Assembly: GCF_027587025.1 (NCBI RefSeq)
Contig: NZ_JAPPTI010000013.1
Coordinates: 20,350-84,349 of the forward strand
Direction of reading: 5' to 3'
DNA from: Vibrio sp. LaRot3
GTDB taxonomy: Bacteria > Pseudomonadota > Gammaproteobacteria > Enterobacterales > Vibrionaceae
Length of the DNA stretch: 64,000 nucleotides
Positions within the stretch are counted from its first letter, which is position 1. Every line of letters starts with the position of its first letter. The translations under genes and the position numbers were made by a program. Under the pieces are notes generated by a model. It saw nothing but the letters and a program-made list of their open reading frames with translations. It searched no databases and was not told the DNA's origin. Below, piece by piece: positions 8,194 through 16,265 of the stretch.

Positions 8194-9129
8194 TTATAGC
8201 TGCTTGAGTTTACCTTTCGCATCGTCAAGCTTAGTGTAACCTTTGCTCTGCATGAGCTGTTTAAGCTCAGTTTCAATGCGAGCAAAAGCAGGCGTTCCTT
8301 GCTGTTCAAACGTCGTGGCGATTTGGACGGCATCTGCCCCCGCTAATAGGTATTCGAATGCATCAGTACCTGTGTTGATACCACCCACACCAATCACTTT
8401 GGTGCTTTCAGGTAATAACTCGCGGAAAGCGCGCACGTTAGCTAGTCCCACCGGTTTTACATACTCACCACATAGGCCACCAAATCCGCCTTTTGGCTTA
8501 ATTACAGGCGCTTCAGTCACCGGGTCGATAACAAGCGTGTTGCCAAGCGAGTTGATAGTCGTGATGAACTCAACTGGGTACTGTTTGATGATGTTGGCAA
8601 CCGCTGTGGTATGAGACATATCAAAGTAAGGTGCTAACTTGATACCCATTGGCTTATCACAGATGGCACGTAGCTGTTTTAGTGCGTTTTCAGTTTGCTC
8701 AAAATCGTAAGCGACCTGTGGTTTACCTTGAATGTTTGGGCAAGAGAAATTTACTTCGATCATATCGGCATCGGTACTTTGGAATGCTTTGACCATTTCA
8801 AGGTTATCCGCAAGGCTTAAGCCAGAGATACTGACGATAACAGGTTTATTAAACTTCTTAAGATCAGGAATCATGTCAATGTAGGCTTGATAGCCAAGGT
8901 TTGGTAAACCCATTGATTGAATCGAACCGTGTGGGAGATCGGCATAGCGTGGTTCGACGTTACCTTCACGAAATTCTTTGGTGCAAGATTTGGTAACGAT
9001 AGCAGAAGATTGAGAGTTGCCTATAGCTTCAAGCTCTTGGAAAGTCGTACATTTTGGCCCTGACGCATTCATTATATATCCATCAAATGCTACGTCAGCA
9101 ATAGTAGTAGATAGGTCTACCTCAATCAT
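8194..9129 (-). CDS. pyrD: dihydroorotate dehydrogenase, class 1A (soluble, fumarate-type)
   Basis: This 311-residue TIM-barrel flavoenzyme opens with ...FDGYIMNASGPKC and ITKSCT-like FMN-contact segments. VNFSCPNIQGKPQ supplies the catalytic Cys of class 1A enzymes such as Lactococcus PyrDA. It also has SMGLPNLGYQ, INSLGNTLVIDP, GGFGGLCGEYVKPV and GVGGINTGTDAFEYLLAGADAVQIAT. Class 1A enzymes are soluble homodimers that oxidise dihydroorotate with fumarate. Gammaproteobacteria normally use the membrane-bound, quinone-dependent class 2 PyrD, so this is likely a second enzyme. It is monocistronic. Confidence 0.9.
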   Translation of the reverse strand: MIEVDLSTTIADVAFDGYIMNASGPKCTTFQELEAIGNSQSSAIVTKSCTKEFREGNVEPRYADLPHGSIQSMGLPNLGYQAYIDMIPDLKKFNKPVIVSISGLSLADNLEMVKAFQSTDADMIEVNFSCPNIQGKPQVAYDFEQTENALKQLRAICDKPMGIKLAPYFDMSHTTAVANIIKQYPVEFITTINSLGNTLVIDPVTEAPVIKPKGGFGGLCGEYVKPVGLANVRAFRELLPESTKVIGVGGINTGTDAFEYLLAGADAVQIATTFEQQGTPAFARIETELKQLMQSKGYTKLDDAKGKLKQL

Positions 9130-9398
9130 TGTTTGCTCCTAAGTTGATTGTATTTCGTCATCGACGAGATGACGGCAAAGTGTAGGTTTAGATAGCAAGC
9201 TCAAATTTCCAGTGATGTTTTTATTAGCGCAGGAAGTGTAGAGATCTACTGACGCAAACGTTTTGATCCATCACAAGCTGATGAGTGAAGGATGCTGATT
9301 CAACATAAAATAATTGCTTTATATTGCGGGACTTACGTTAAATGCTAATCTAAAGACTCAATTTAGAGAGTTTAAGCTAGAGAATTTGGTGACAGGCC

Positions 9399-10109
9399 AT
9401 GGCGACACGAAACAAACTGATTCGATACGAGAGCATTGAAGCAGAATCTTTGTTTGAAAAAGAACAGCAACTTATCGCGAAAGTCCAGGCAGATGAACTC
9501 GATCAAGTGTTGCTATTATGGCAGGCAAAGTCACCGACATTAGTTTTACCTTCAGGAAAGAAGTGGCCTGCGACAACGCACTTGAAGCAAGAGCTAGCAA
9601 AAAAGGGGTGGGGGTTAACTGCGCGTAAGACCGGCGGCGCACCTGTACCGCAACTAGATGGTATTATTAATCTGTCTCATATCTACCAGTGGCCGGAAAA
9701 TCAGCCTTATGATATCAAGCAAGCTTACTTAGCTTTATGTCATCCGCTGAGCTTGTTTTTTCAACGACTGGGAGTGAAGGTGGATGTCCATGCAACGGTT
9801 GGTTCTTATTGTGATGGCGACTACAACTTAAACATCAATGGACGTAAAGTCGTGGGCACCGCACAACGCGTGCTACTCAAGAAAAATGGCGGCAAAATAG
9901 TGTTGTCCCAAGCATGTATCATCATTAAAGGTGACACTCAAAAATTAGTGGAGCCAGTTAAACTCTGTAATCACTTGTCGCAGCAACCGAATGATATTCG
10001 AGCGGAAGTCCATACTTCTCTAGCGGAGCACTTGGATTTGTCCTTGACCGTTGATGGCCTTTATCAGGCCATTACTCAAGCATTTTTGGATAGACACTCT
10101 CAGCCGTAA
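9399..10109 (+). CDS. lipoate-protein ligase A-like protein
   Basis: This 236-residue protein of the biotin/lipoate ligase fold has RKTGGAPVPQLDGIINLSH at about residues 76-94, corresponding to the conserved R-R-x-G-G-G-x-V-x-x-x-G-x-L-N-x-S block. SYCDGDYNLNINGRKVVGTAQR (about 136-157) contains the lysine that contacts the lipoyl-AMP phosphate. It probably activates or transfers a lipoyl or octanoyl group to E2/H proteins, but it is shorter than classical LplA (about 337) because it lacks the C-terminal accessory domain. It ends directly against the convergent signal peptidase gene. Confidence 0.75.
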   Translation: MATRNKLIRYESIEAESLFEKEQQLIAKVQADELDQVLLLWQAKSPTLVLPSGKKWPATTHLKQELAKKGWGLTARKTGGAPVPQLDGIINLSHIYQWPENQPYDIKQAYLALCHPLSLFFQRLGVKVDVHATVGSYCDGDYNLNINGRKVVGTAQRVLLKKNGGKIVLSQACIIIKGDTQKLVEPVKLCNHLSQQPNDIRAEVHTSLAEHLDLSLTVDGLYQAITQAFLDRHSQP

Positions 10110-10946
10110 CTAATCGCCCAAGATATAAATCACCTCGCCAATAATGCGGTCACTAGATACTGCGCCCCAGTATCGGCTATCGACGGAGTTATCACGGTTG
10201 TCACCCATAAAGAAGTAATGATTCTCTGGCACAACAAAACTCGCTACGTTTTTCGGTGGTCGCGCATTTAGGTGTTGAATGACGAACGATTGATCGTCAA
10301 TCACTTGTTGGTATAACGACATAGCATCGCTGTGCGACAGTAATTCGGTTTGAAGCTGTTGGCCATTTAGAGTGATAGATTGGCCTTGAACAGTAAGAGT
10401 ATCGCCGGGTAAAGCGATGAGTCTTTTGACGTAAGGGGCTTCAATATTCGGGGGATAAAAGGCGTATATCTTTCCTCTGACCATTAAGTCAGATGAAGCA
10501 ATCTCTTTATCTAAAAGAGTCAGTCCATAGGTTTGGTATGTGCCAAAGCCCAGTTTACTTACAACGATGTGGTTATTGGGTTCAATCGTCGGAGCCATTG
10601 ACGATGATGGCGCAATATAAGGTTCGTATAAGAAGGCTCGAAACGTAACAATAGCGATAATAAACGCGACGTAAATGGCGACAATCCCCCACCATTTGGA
10701 GAACCAGCGTCGTGGTAGATTGGGTTGAGACTTCTTAGCGACAAAATAGGCATGAACTGGGCAAATCAGAGAAAAGATCAGCACGATTGGAGTTTGGAAC
10801 TTCCAATCAACCAATGAAATGAGGCTAATGAGAATAAAATAACCCCAAAACAGTTTCGCTCTGTTGAGGTACAGGAAAGTGAACGCGTGCAGAAACACAC
10901 CTAATAGTATCGCAATCCATGCCTTAGGCTGCCAATTTGAACTCAA
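10110..10946 (-). CDS. lepB: signal peptidase I paralogue with extra N-terminal membrane segments
   Basis: This is a 278-residue S26A serine protease. The catalytic Ser lies in APSSSMAPTI (about residue 118), the general-base Lys in YVKRLIALPGD, and the family box D/E in FFMGDNRDNSVDSRYWG. Upstream are about 110 residues with four hydrophobic helices, more than the two of E. coli LepB. The domain order is otherwise conventional. It presumably cleaves signal peptides at the periplasmic face; given its stand-alone position it may serve a subset of substrates. The main lepB normally sits with lepA, so this is probably an additional copy. Confidence 0.85.
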   Translation of the reverse strand: MSSNWQPKAWIAILLGVFLHAFTFLYLNRAKLFWGYFILISLISLVDWKFQTPIVLIFSLICPVHAYFVAKKSQPNLPRRWFSKWWGIVAIYVAFIIAIVTFRAFLYEPYIAPSSSMAPTIEPNNHIVVSKLGFGTYQTYGLTLLDKEIASSDLMVRGKIYAFYPPNIEAPYVKRLIALPGDTLTVQGQSITLNGQQLQTELLSHSDAMSLYQQVIDDQSFVIQHLNARPPKNVASFVVPENHYFFMGDNRDNSVDSRYWGAVSSDRIIGEVIYILGD

Positions 10947-11035
10947 GCTTCCTCCTGAATGCTAGCTCTAGAATGAGTCATTAATTTTGCCAAACACTTT
11001 GGCCTTTTGTCAGGTTACTGACGGTGTTAGCTGCT

Positions 11036-11254
11036 TTAACTAGCGCTGTTTTGCTCTTCTTTATCTGCTTTACGCTTGTAGTAGAATCCTTGACCAACCA
11101 TCAATAGCGCGGAACAAACGATAATGATTAAGCCGTAGGGCTGGAATGGTGCGAATTCATTGGGTAAGAATGCAAATAGGAGAAAAAAGGGCGCAAATAT
11201 GAAAGAGCGTTTCGCTTTTTCTCTATTGTTTAGGTTCCACCAAAATAACTTCAT
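11036..11254 (-). CDS. small two-helix membrane protein
   Basis: This 72-residue protein has two hydrophobic segments (about 18-30 and 40-57) between a basic N-terminus (NNREKAKR) and a charged C-terminal tail (KRKADKEEQNSAS). I do not recognise the family. A good ATG start and clean separation from the neighbours support it as a real gene. Nothing visible indicates a function. Confidence 0.55.
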   Translation of the reverse strand: MKLFWWNLNNREKAKRSFIFAPFFLLFAFLPNEFAPFQPYGLIIIVCSALLMVGQGFYYKRKADKEEQNSAS

Positions 11255-11302
11255 TGAGTTCGTCCTAGATTAGGTTTATTTGAGTCTGGGGCTAACTAAC
11301 CC

Positions 11303-11620
11303 CTAACACCATGTTCTTTCTTTATTCTTTTCTTCTTTGTCTCGAAAGGCTTTCTCTAGGTCAATATCGTAGCGATTCGCTATCGAGTTTAAATAGATGA
11401 AAATATCGGCAAGCTCATCGCTAATATCACTAAACTTAGAGTTAGGGTCGATGGCAATGCCTTCTGCCTTTCGAACCGCTTTAAATAGCTCGCCAATCTC
11501 CTCACCTAGTAACAGGCACTTTTCATTTACTGATTGGTCGGCAAAGCCCCGCTCGGCTTCTAACTCACTCACATAACGTTGAAAATCAGCGAGGGTTGGG
11601 TTGCTCTTAAGTGTTGGCAT
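11303..11620 (-). CDS. MazG-like nucleotide pyrophosphohydrolase
   Basis: This 105-residue all-alpha protein has the MazG metal-binding pattern EEIGELFKAVRK (about residues 41-52) and DELADIFIYLNSIA (about 69-82), the E-x-x-E...D-x-x-D arrangement that holds Mg2+. Single-domain MazG-like enzymes hydrolyse (d)NTPs, often non-canonical ones, to the monophosphate. It is 11 bp from the next minus-strand gene (11631-12287), so the two are probably cotranscribed. Confidence 0.8.
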   Translation of the reverse strand: MPTLKSNPTLADFQRYVSELEAERGFADQSVNEKCLLLGEEIGELFKAVRKAEGIAIDPNSKFSDISDELADIFIYLNSIANRYDIDLEKAFRDKEEKNKERTWC

Positions 11621-11630
11621 TGGTCATCCT

Positions 11631-12287
11631 TTAGTAATAAATCGTTTTATCTAATTTCGGCAGATAGATTTCGTTGCCGCCGGGGTAGAAGCTATCCATA
11701 ACATGTTGACTTGGTTTATCTATTTTAAGCTGTGTTGTTTTTTCTGATGCTTTTTCGCCGTCTCGGCAACCCGTTAACACATCTTTATATATCGCCTTGC
11801 CAGTGAGTAAGTTGTAATCGAACTCAAAATACTCACATTGCAAGATGCCGTAGTTGATGGTGGCTCCAATCAAGCGCCATTGATTGTCTTCAAATCTAAA
11901 GCGGTGCAGATAGTTCCACTTCTGCATTGAACCGCCAAAATGACGAATCACCAACGCACCTCGTTCAATGGATACTCCATTGTAAGGGTCGCCCATCATC
12001 CCGCCATGTAGGCTAGGTAAAACGGCTTTGTCGCTGTAGTGCATCAGTTGCCAGCCATCGTCAGTATTTTTGTAGATAAGAATTGAACGGAGTGTGCCAA
12101 AATCCTCCATCAAGCCAGAATCTAAGATGACCACTTTTTCATCAATGCCATCTCTATCTAAATCGCCGTATACTTCTTCCAGCACATGGCTTGGTTGTTT
12201 TTCTGCAAATCGATCGATGGGCTCAGACTCTGCGATGGCATGAGGCACAAAACTAAAGGCAATGAGAGCGGTAACAAGGTTTTTCAT
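11631..12287 (-). CDS. exported protein of unknown function
   Basis: This 218-residue protein has an N-terminal signal peptide (MKNLVTALIAFSFVPHAIA, cleavage after AIA). The mature part includes VYGDLDRDGIDEKVVIL, a D-x-D-x-D-G calcium-loop/FG-GAP-like pattern, at about residues 40-56. Several aromatic-rich beta-type stretches follow. This suggests a periplasmic, calcium-binding, beta-rich fold. I do not recognise a named family. It lies directly upstream of the MazG-like gene in the same direction. Confidence 0.65.
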   Translation of the reverse strand: MKNLVTALIAFSFVPHAIAESEPIDRFAEKQPSHVLEEVYGDLDRDGIDEKVVILDSGLMEDFGTLRSILIYKNTDDGWQLMHYSDKAVLPSLHGGMMGDPYNGVSIERGALVIRHFGGSMQKWNYLHRFRFEDNQWRLIGATINYGILQCEYFEFDYNLLTGKAIYKDVLTGCRDGEKASEKTTQLKIDKPSQHVMDSFYPGGNEIYLPKLDKTIYY

Positions 12288-12435
12288 AGTAATGGTTGGC
12301 TTTTTTATAAAATCATTCAGTGCGTTATCATACGTAACCCAGTTGGCGGTTAATATGACTTATGTAGTGATTCCCACCATTTAAGCGTTATTTTTTCGGT
12401 AAAAAAGCACTAAAATTCATCACTCTAAATTCAAT

Positions 12436-12918
12436 CTAGCACCCTTGTTTAACTAGAATGATGTCATCAATAGGCGTAAATGAGGAGGTGTATTCGCCGA
12501 ACCCCTGTTGTACATCTTCCAGTACGAACTCTGTCAATTGGTAGCCGATATCTTTTAATTCCTCTGTTAGCGCTTGTTTTAACTCTGTGCAGACTTTCTG
12601 CGGTTGATCGACTAATACTTGTGGAACCGAATAGTGCTCGAATATATCTTGGCTTTCGCTTGATGCTTTGTACCAGATTCGTTTAGGCATGACGGACGTT
12701 GGAGCGGCAAACGGAATTTCTGATTCAATAAGTTGATACCCCACGGTTAAGTTAAGCGCGAAAGCTTTTTTTTCCATGCTTTTAATGTGAACAGGATTGT
12801 CCCTTAAGCTCACTTTTTGTGGGCTTTTATTGTATAGCAGAATTAACTCGTTTGGGATGAAATGGGTGCCAGTTTGATAAACGTTTTTGTCTCCATAAAC
12901 TAAGGCTGAGACAGCCAA
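12436..12918 (-). CDS. unknown protein, 5' end probably displaced by a frameshift
   Basis: The open frame gives 160 residues beginning at a TTG (AVSALVYGDKNVYQTGTHF...) right after an in-frame stop, with no ribosome binding site. In the adjacent frame, a TTG at 12949 preceded by AGGCG opens MKLTNLVKISIGCLSLS. This is a plausible signal anchor that would join naturally to LVYGDKNVYQTG if one base were gained or lost near 12905-12920. The body resembles the start of an SPFH/band-7-like beta domain (GTHFIPNELILLYNKSP), weakly. It is either a frameshifted (pseudo)gene or a sequencing error. The product would be membrane-anchored and periplasmic. Confidence 0.5.
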   Translation of the reverse strand: MAVSALVYGDKNVYQTGTHFIPNELILLYNKSPQKVSLRDNPVHIKSMEKKAFALNLTVGYQLIESEIPFAAPTSVMPKRIWYKASSESQDIFEHYSVPQVLVDQPQKVCTELKQALTEELKDIGYQLTEFVLEDVQQGFGEYTSSFTPIDDIILVKQGC

Positions 12919-12949
12919 TCGAGATCTTTACTAGGTTGGTTAATTTCAA

Positions 12950-13281
12950 AGTAACGCCTGAAGTCATTATTTATCGATTTTTAAGGTTATATAAGCATGG
13001 TTTTATATGCCAGTTAATTAATATTAATGATTGAGGAATTTGGGGTAGGTTTGCAAACATAAAAACTCAGTAGATTTTGTGCTTGGGTGGGGAGATGCGC
13101 GTCTATGGGCTACTGTAATAGAGAGGGTCACGAAATTAAGGTTATCGAATCTATGTCTCAATCAAGTCGATAAATATTGGCAAGGCTCTCAAATTATATT
13201 ATTCAACTTGGCTAATGGTTAAAAATCAGGCTTAGTGACAATATACACATTGAACGAGTCCGCACTTAATAGAGGGATTGC
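12950..13281. other. intergenic region without a recognisable gene
   Basis: These 332 bp between divergent genes are AT-rich, with no convincing ORF, hairpin or repeat. The sequence just before 13282 provides AGAGGGATT as the ribosome binding site of the next gene. Confidence 0.5.
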
Positions 13282-13794
13282 ATGGTTCGCTTTTTGGCTA
13301 AGATCATCACGTTAATTATTGGAGTCGCGCTATTTTTGGCCTACGACGCAGTATATTTTAGTGATTGGTTTGTTAAGCACTCAAGTGAAACAATCGTTAG
13401 CTTGTTTAGTCAACTCCCTAATGTGAAAGCCTTCTTGCTTCAGTGGGGCTTTTTTGATGCCGCCTTGCTAATCAACTTTATACAAGCTCTGTTCTTGGCG
13501 ATAGTATTCTCACTGCTCGTCAGCATGTTACTGTCACTGATCAGCAGCCTTAATCAGTATGCGGAGTACCTGATTTTTGGCACATTTTTAGGCTTTGCTT
13601 ACTACGCGAATCCAGCCGTTATTCACTTTATTGAAAGCGGTGCATTTGGCAATCCAAGCCTACGTTCTGTGCAAGCAAACCTCTTATTAGTCAATGTATT
13701 AGTATGGTACTTACCTATGGTTGCAATGGTCTTTTTTACGGCCAACTTTAAACGTCGTCAGTTGAGCCAAGTCGAAAGATTTTGGTTTCGATGA
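13282..13794 (+). CDS. polytopic membrane protein of unknown function
   Basis: This 170-residue protein has about four hydrophobic helices: residues 3-24, 61-90, 95-112 and 134-154. It ends in a basic tail (FKRRQLSQVERFWFR) that should be cytoplasmic. The start is an ATG with AGAGGG upstream. I do not recognise the family, and no conserved charged or catalytic residues stand out inside the helices. Confidence 0.65.
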   Translation: MVRFLAKIITLIIGVALFLAYDAVYFSDWFVKHSSETIVSLFSQLPNVKAFLLQWGFFDAALLINFIQALFLAIVFSLLVSMLLSLISSLNQYAEYLIFGTFLGFAYYANPAVIHFIESGAFGNPSLRSVQANLLLVNVLVWYLPMVAMVFFTANFKRRQLSQVERFWFR

Positions 13795-13906
13795 ATAATT
13801 TCTCAGTTTCGAGACTTTCAATTTAATCCCTGAAACAATCCATGTTATTTGCTTAGCCTTGGCGCAGAATAAAGCCCGTCTTTTTGGTGCGGATAAAGGG
13901 AATAAC

Positions 13907-14302
13907 ATGCTAAGAATACTGACATTATTGTTATCGTTTTGGGCTGCCAGTGTGACCGCAAATGACGCACAAGTCGAACAAGCGGCTGATGCTTGGCTAG
14001 CAATTGTTGATAGCGGTGAATATGCCGTCAGTTGGCGTAAAAGTGATGACTTTTTCCAAAGCCAAATTAGTGAACAAGATTGGTTAGCGGCGGTTGAAAA
14101 GGCCCGTAACCCATTGGGTGATAAGGTAGTACGTAAGTTAGTCGATAAGCAAACACATGCGGACTTACCAAGCGCACCCTCGGGAGACTATTTGTTTATC
14201 ACTTACCGTACCGACTTTGAAACTAAGTTAGATACCAAAGAGACGCTTATCTTGAGAGATAACGCCGGACATTGGGGTGTTGTCGGTTATTTTGTTGAGT
14301 AG
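13907..14302 (+). CDS. exported DUF4019-type protein
   Basis: This 131-residue protein starts with a signal peptide (MLRILTLLLSFWAASVTA). A compact domain follows with AADAWLAIVDSGEYAVSWRKSDDFFQ, QDWLAAVEKARNPLG and DYLFITYRTDFETK, the features of DUF4019 periplasmic proteins, whose function is unknown. The frame is open from 13859, but ATG 13907 has AAAGGG upstream and gives a proper signal peptide. A hairpin at 14323-14358 lies downstream, but its T-run is on the other strand. Confidence 0.75.
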   Translation: MLRILTLLLSFWAASVTANDAQVEQAADAWLAIVDSGEYAVSWRKSDDFFQSQISEQDWLAAVEKARNPLGDKVVRKLVDKQTHADLPSAPSGDYLFITYRTDFETKLDTKETLILRDNAGHWGVVGYFVE

Positions 14303-14322
14303 CTGACCGTTTTAGTGATAGC

Positions 14323-14358
14323 AAAAAAACACCCATGAGATAAGCGATCTCATGGGTG
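14323..14358 (-). terminator. intrinsic terminator, minus strand
   Basis: A 12-bp perfect stem with a 5-base loop is followed by seven Ts on the minus strand. Confidence 0.85.
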
Positions 14359-14480
14359 AACTAAGGGCAACAATTAGACATTGTTAAACTTGGAGATGTT
14401 GGCAATATCCTTATCTAACCGTTAAAAAGTATCTGCGATCTTTAGAGTGACTTTATAGCAGTGTTACCAACGGGCTTAAA
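14323..14480 (-). ncRNA. candidate small RNA on the minus strand
   Basis: A strong minus-strand terminator (12-bp perfect stem CACCCATGAGAT/ATCTCATGGGTG, 5-base loop, T7) lies about 195 bp beyond the end of the HAD gene at 14552, with no gene between. A perfect TATAAT (minus strand, 14492-14487) sits about 130 bp upstream of the terminator. The -35 is poor. A transcript of about 160 nt from near 14480 is therefore plausible. It contains only an 11-codon ORF near its start. Alternatively the hairpin simply ends a long 3' UTR of the HAD operon. Confidence 0.35.
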
Positions 14481-14551
14481 GTTAGCATTATATTTAACAA
14501 TTATTAATTAACATTTTTACAAAGATAAATTCCAAATTTGCAACTTGCGCA

Positions 14552-15226
14552 TTACGTGTTGCTTGTTCTTCCCCAATCCAATGTTACCCAGTTTATTCTT
14601 TGACCTACGGCCTTAAGTTGTGGGCAAGGGTTAACTAAATAGGTAAAGTCCGCAGCCTCGCACATTGGTAAATCATTAATTGAATCAGTAAAGAAATGCA
14701 CATTCCCGTACTGTTTCGGTTGCTGTTTACACCATTGATTTAACCTAGCAACCTTGCCTTCTCTATAGCTTGGTACACCGATTATTGAGTCGGTATAACA
14801 CCCATTCTTTACTTCCAAATCGATGCCAATCGACTCAGAAACGCCTAATGCCTGCGCCACTTGATGTACCAACAAGCTGACACTCGCTGAAATGACGATC
14901 ATATCGATGTGGTCATTTTTCAGTTGCTGAATGAGCTTAGCGGCTTGGGGAAACACTAACGGTAAGATACGAGTATCGACGCACTCGGTGACTAAGTCAT
15001 CCACTTCGCTTTTGCTCAAGTTTGCTAATGGTTGCATTGCGAAGCGAAGGTACTGCTGCATATCCAGTTCACCTTGCGCATATTGCGCCATTAGCCAAGC
15101 GTCTTTTTCTAGAAACTCAGGGTCATCCACATAGCCCTTTGCTACTAAAAATTGATTCCAAATCATGGCGCAATCGCCATCAATCAGAGTTTCATCTAGA
15201 TCAAATAAGTATAGAGGCTTTGGCAT
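14552..15226 (-). CDS. HAD-IB phosphatase (SerB-like), last gene of the uptake operon
   Basis: This 224-residue HAD hydrolase has motif I FDLDETLIDGD (residues 8-18) and motif II VISAS (about 111-115). Its motif III/IV region is REGKVARL...FFTDSINDLPM. The cap and motif spacing are those of the phosphoserine-phosphatase-like IB group. It starts 1 bp after the ABC ATPase gene, so it is the distal gene of the transporter operon. It probably removes phosphate from the imported or hydrolysed compound inside the cell; the substrate is unknown. Confidence 0.8.
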   Translation of the reverse strand: MPKPLYLFDLDETLIDGDCAMIWNQFLVAKGYVDDPEFLEKDAWLMAQYAQGELDMQQYLRFAMQPLANLSKSEVDDLVTECVDTRILPLVFPQAAKLIQQLKNDHIDMIVISASVSLLVHQVAQALGVSESIGIDLEVKNGCYTDSIIGVPSYREGKVARLNQWCKQQPKQYGNVHFFTDSINDLPMCEAADFTYLVNPCPQLKAVGQRINWVTLDWGRTSNT

Positions 15227-15227
15227 A

Positions 15228-16247
15228 TCAGGCTCTCACAGGCTGCATTTCGTTAAGGTTAAACAGTAAGTTAAGCTCACTTCCGACTGGCATTAATCTT
15301 TCCGATGAACGGTTAAGCAGATCGACCGTCAGTTCGTTTTGCTCGACTTGAACCTGATAGCGAATGACATTACCAAGTAACTGATGGCGTTTGATTGTGC
15401 CACGCTGAGGGGCAGAAATATGTGAGCCATATTGGCGACCAGGTTCTTGAACGTAGATGGATTCCGGTCGAATCGCCACTTTATGTGGGGTGGTGAGATT
15501 GAACAATGAATGCGCACTGGCCGCATCAATAAGGTTGTAGTGCCCCATAAAGCCAGCCACAAATTCGTTCGCGGGTTGGGTATAGATCTGCTCAGGAGAG
15601 CCAGCTTGAACGATTTCACCTTTGTTCATCAAAAAAATACGATCAGACATGATCATCGCTTCTTCTTGATCGTGGGTGACAAAAATAGTGGTCAGATTCA
15701 TCTCGCTTTGAATATCGCGAATCTGCTGGCGTAAGTGCTTGCGGATTTTAGCGTCTAAGGCAGAAAGAGGTTCATCCAGTAATAGAATGCGCGGTTTTAC
15801 AACTAGCGCTCTTGCTAGTGCGACACGTTGTCTTTGGCCGCCGGAGAGTTGATGGGGGTATTGTTGCTCTTTGCCTTTTAGTTCGACTAATTCAATCACT
15901 CGATTAACTTGGCGTTCTATCTCCGCTTTGCCCATGCTTTTCATCTTTAGACCAAAAGCGATATTGTCAAACACACTCAGGTTTGGAAACAACGCATAAG
16001 ATTGAAACACCATACCAATACCACGTTGCTGTGGCACTTGATGAGTGATCTCTTCACCATTGACCCAGATTTGCCCATTATCGACTGGATTAAGCCCCGC
16101 AAGGCTACGAAGCAGTGTTGATTTGCCACAACCGCTTGGGCCAAGGAGAGTAATGAACTCGCCTTTTTCGATTGAAAATTCGATGTTTTCAAAAACGGTA
16201 TTGTCGCCAAACCGCTTAGTGAGCTGATTTACAGATACGTAACTCAT
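15228..16247 (-). CDS. ABC transporter ATPase (phosphonate/spermidine/Fe type)
   Basis: This 339-residue ATPase has Walker A GPSGCGKST (about residues 35-43), signature LSGGQRQRVALARAL, Walker B ILLLDEPLSALD and the switch His in VTHDQEEA. The C-terminal extension of about 110 residues (TOBE region, ending in NLLFNLNEMQPVRA) is typical of importers of the PotA/FbpC/PhnT class. It energises the two permeases encoded upstream in the operon. Confidence 0.88.
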   Translation of the reverse strand: MSYVSVNQLTKRFGDNTVFENIEFSIEKGEFITLLGPSGCGKSTLLRSLAGLNPVDNGQIWVNGEEITHQVPQQRGIGMVFQSYALFPNLSVFDNIAFGLKMKSMGKAEIERQVNRVIELVELKGKEQQYPHQLSGGQRQRVALARALVVKPRILLLDEPLSALDAKIRKHLRQQIRDIQSEMNLTTIFVTHDQEEAMIMSDRIFLMNKGEIVQAGSPEQIYTQPANEFVAGFMGHYNLIDAASAHSLFNLTTPHKVAIRPESIYVQEPGRQYGSHISAPQRGTIKRHQLLGNVIRYQVQVEQNELTVDLLNRSSERLMPVGSELNLLFNLNEMQPVRA

Positions 16248-16265
16248 AGTTATTCACTTGTATGG

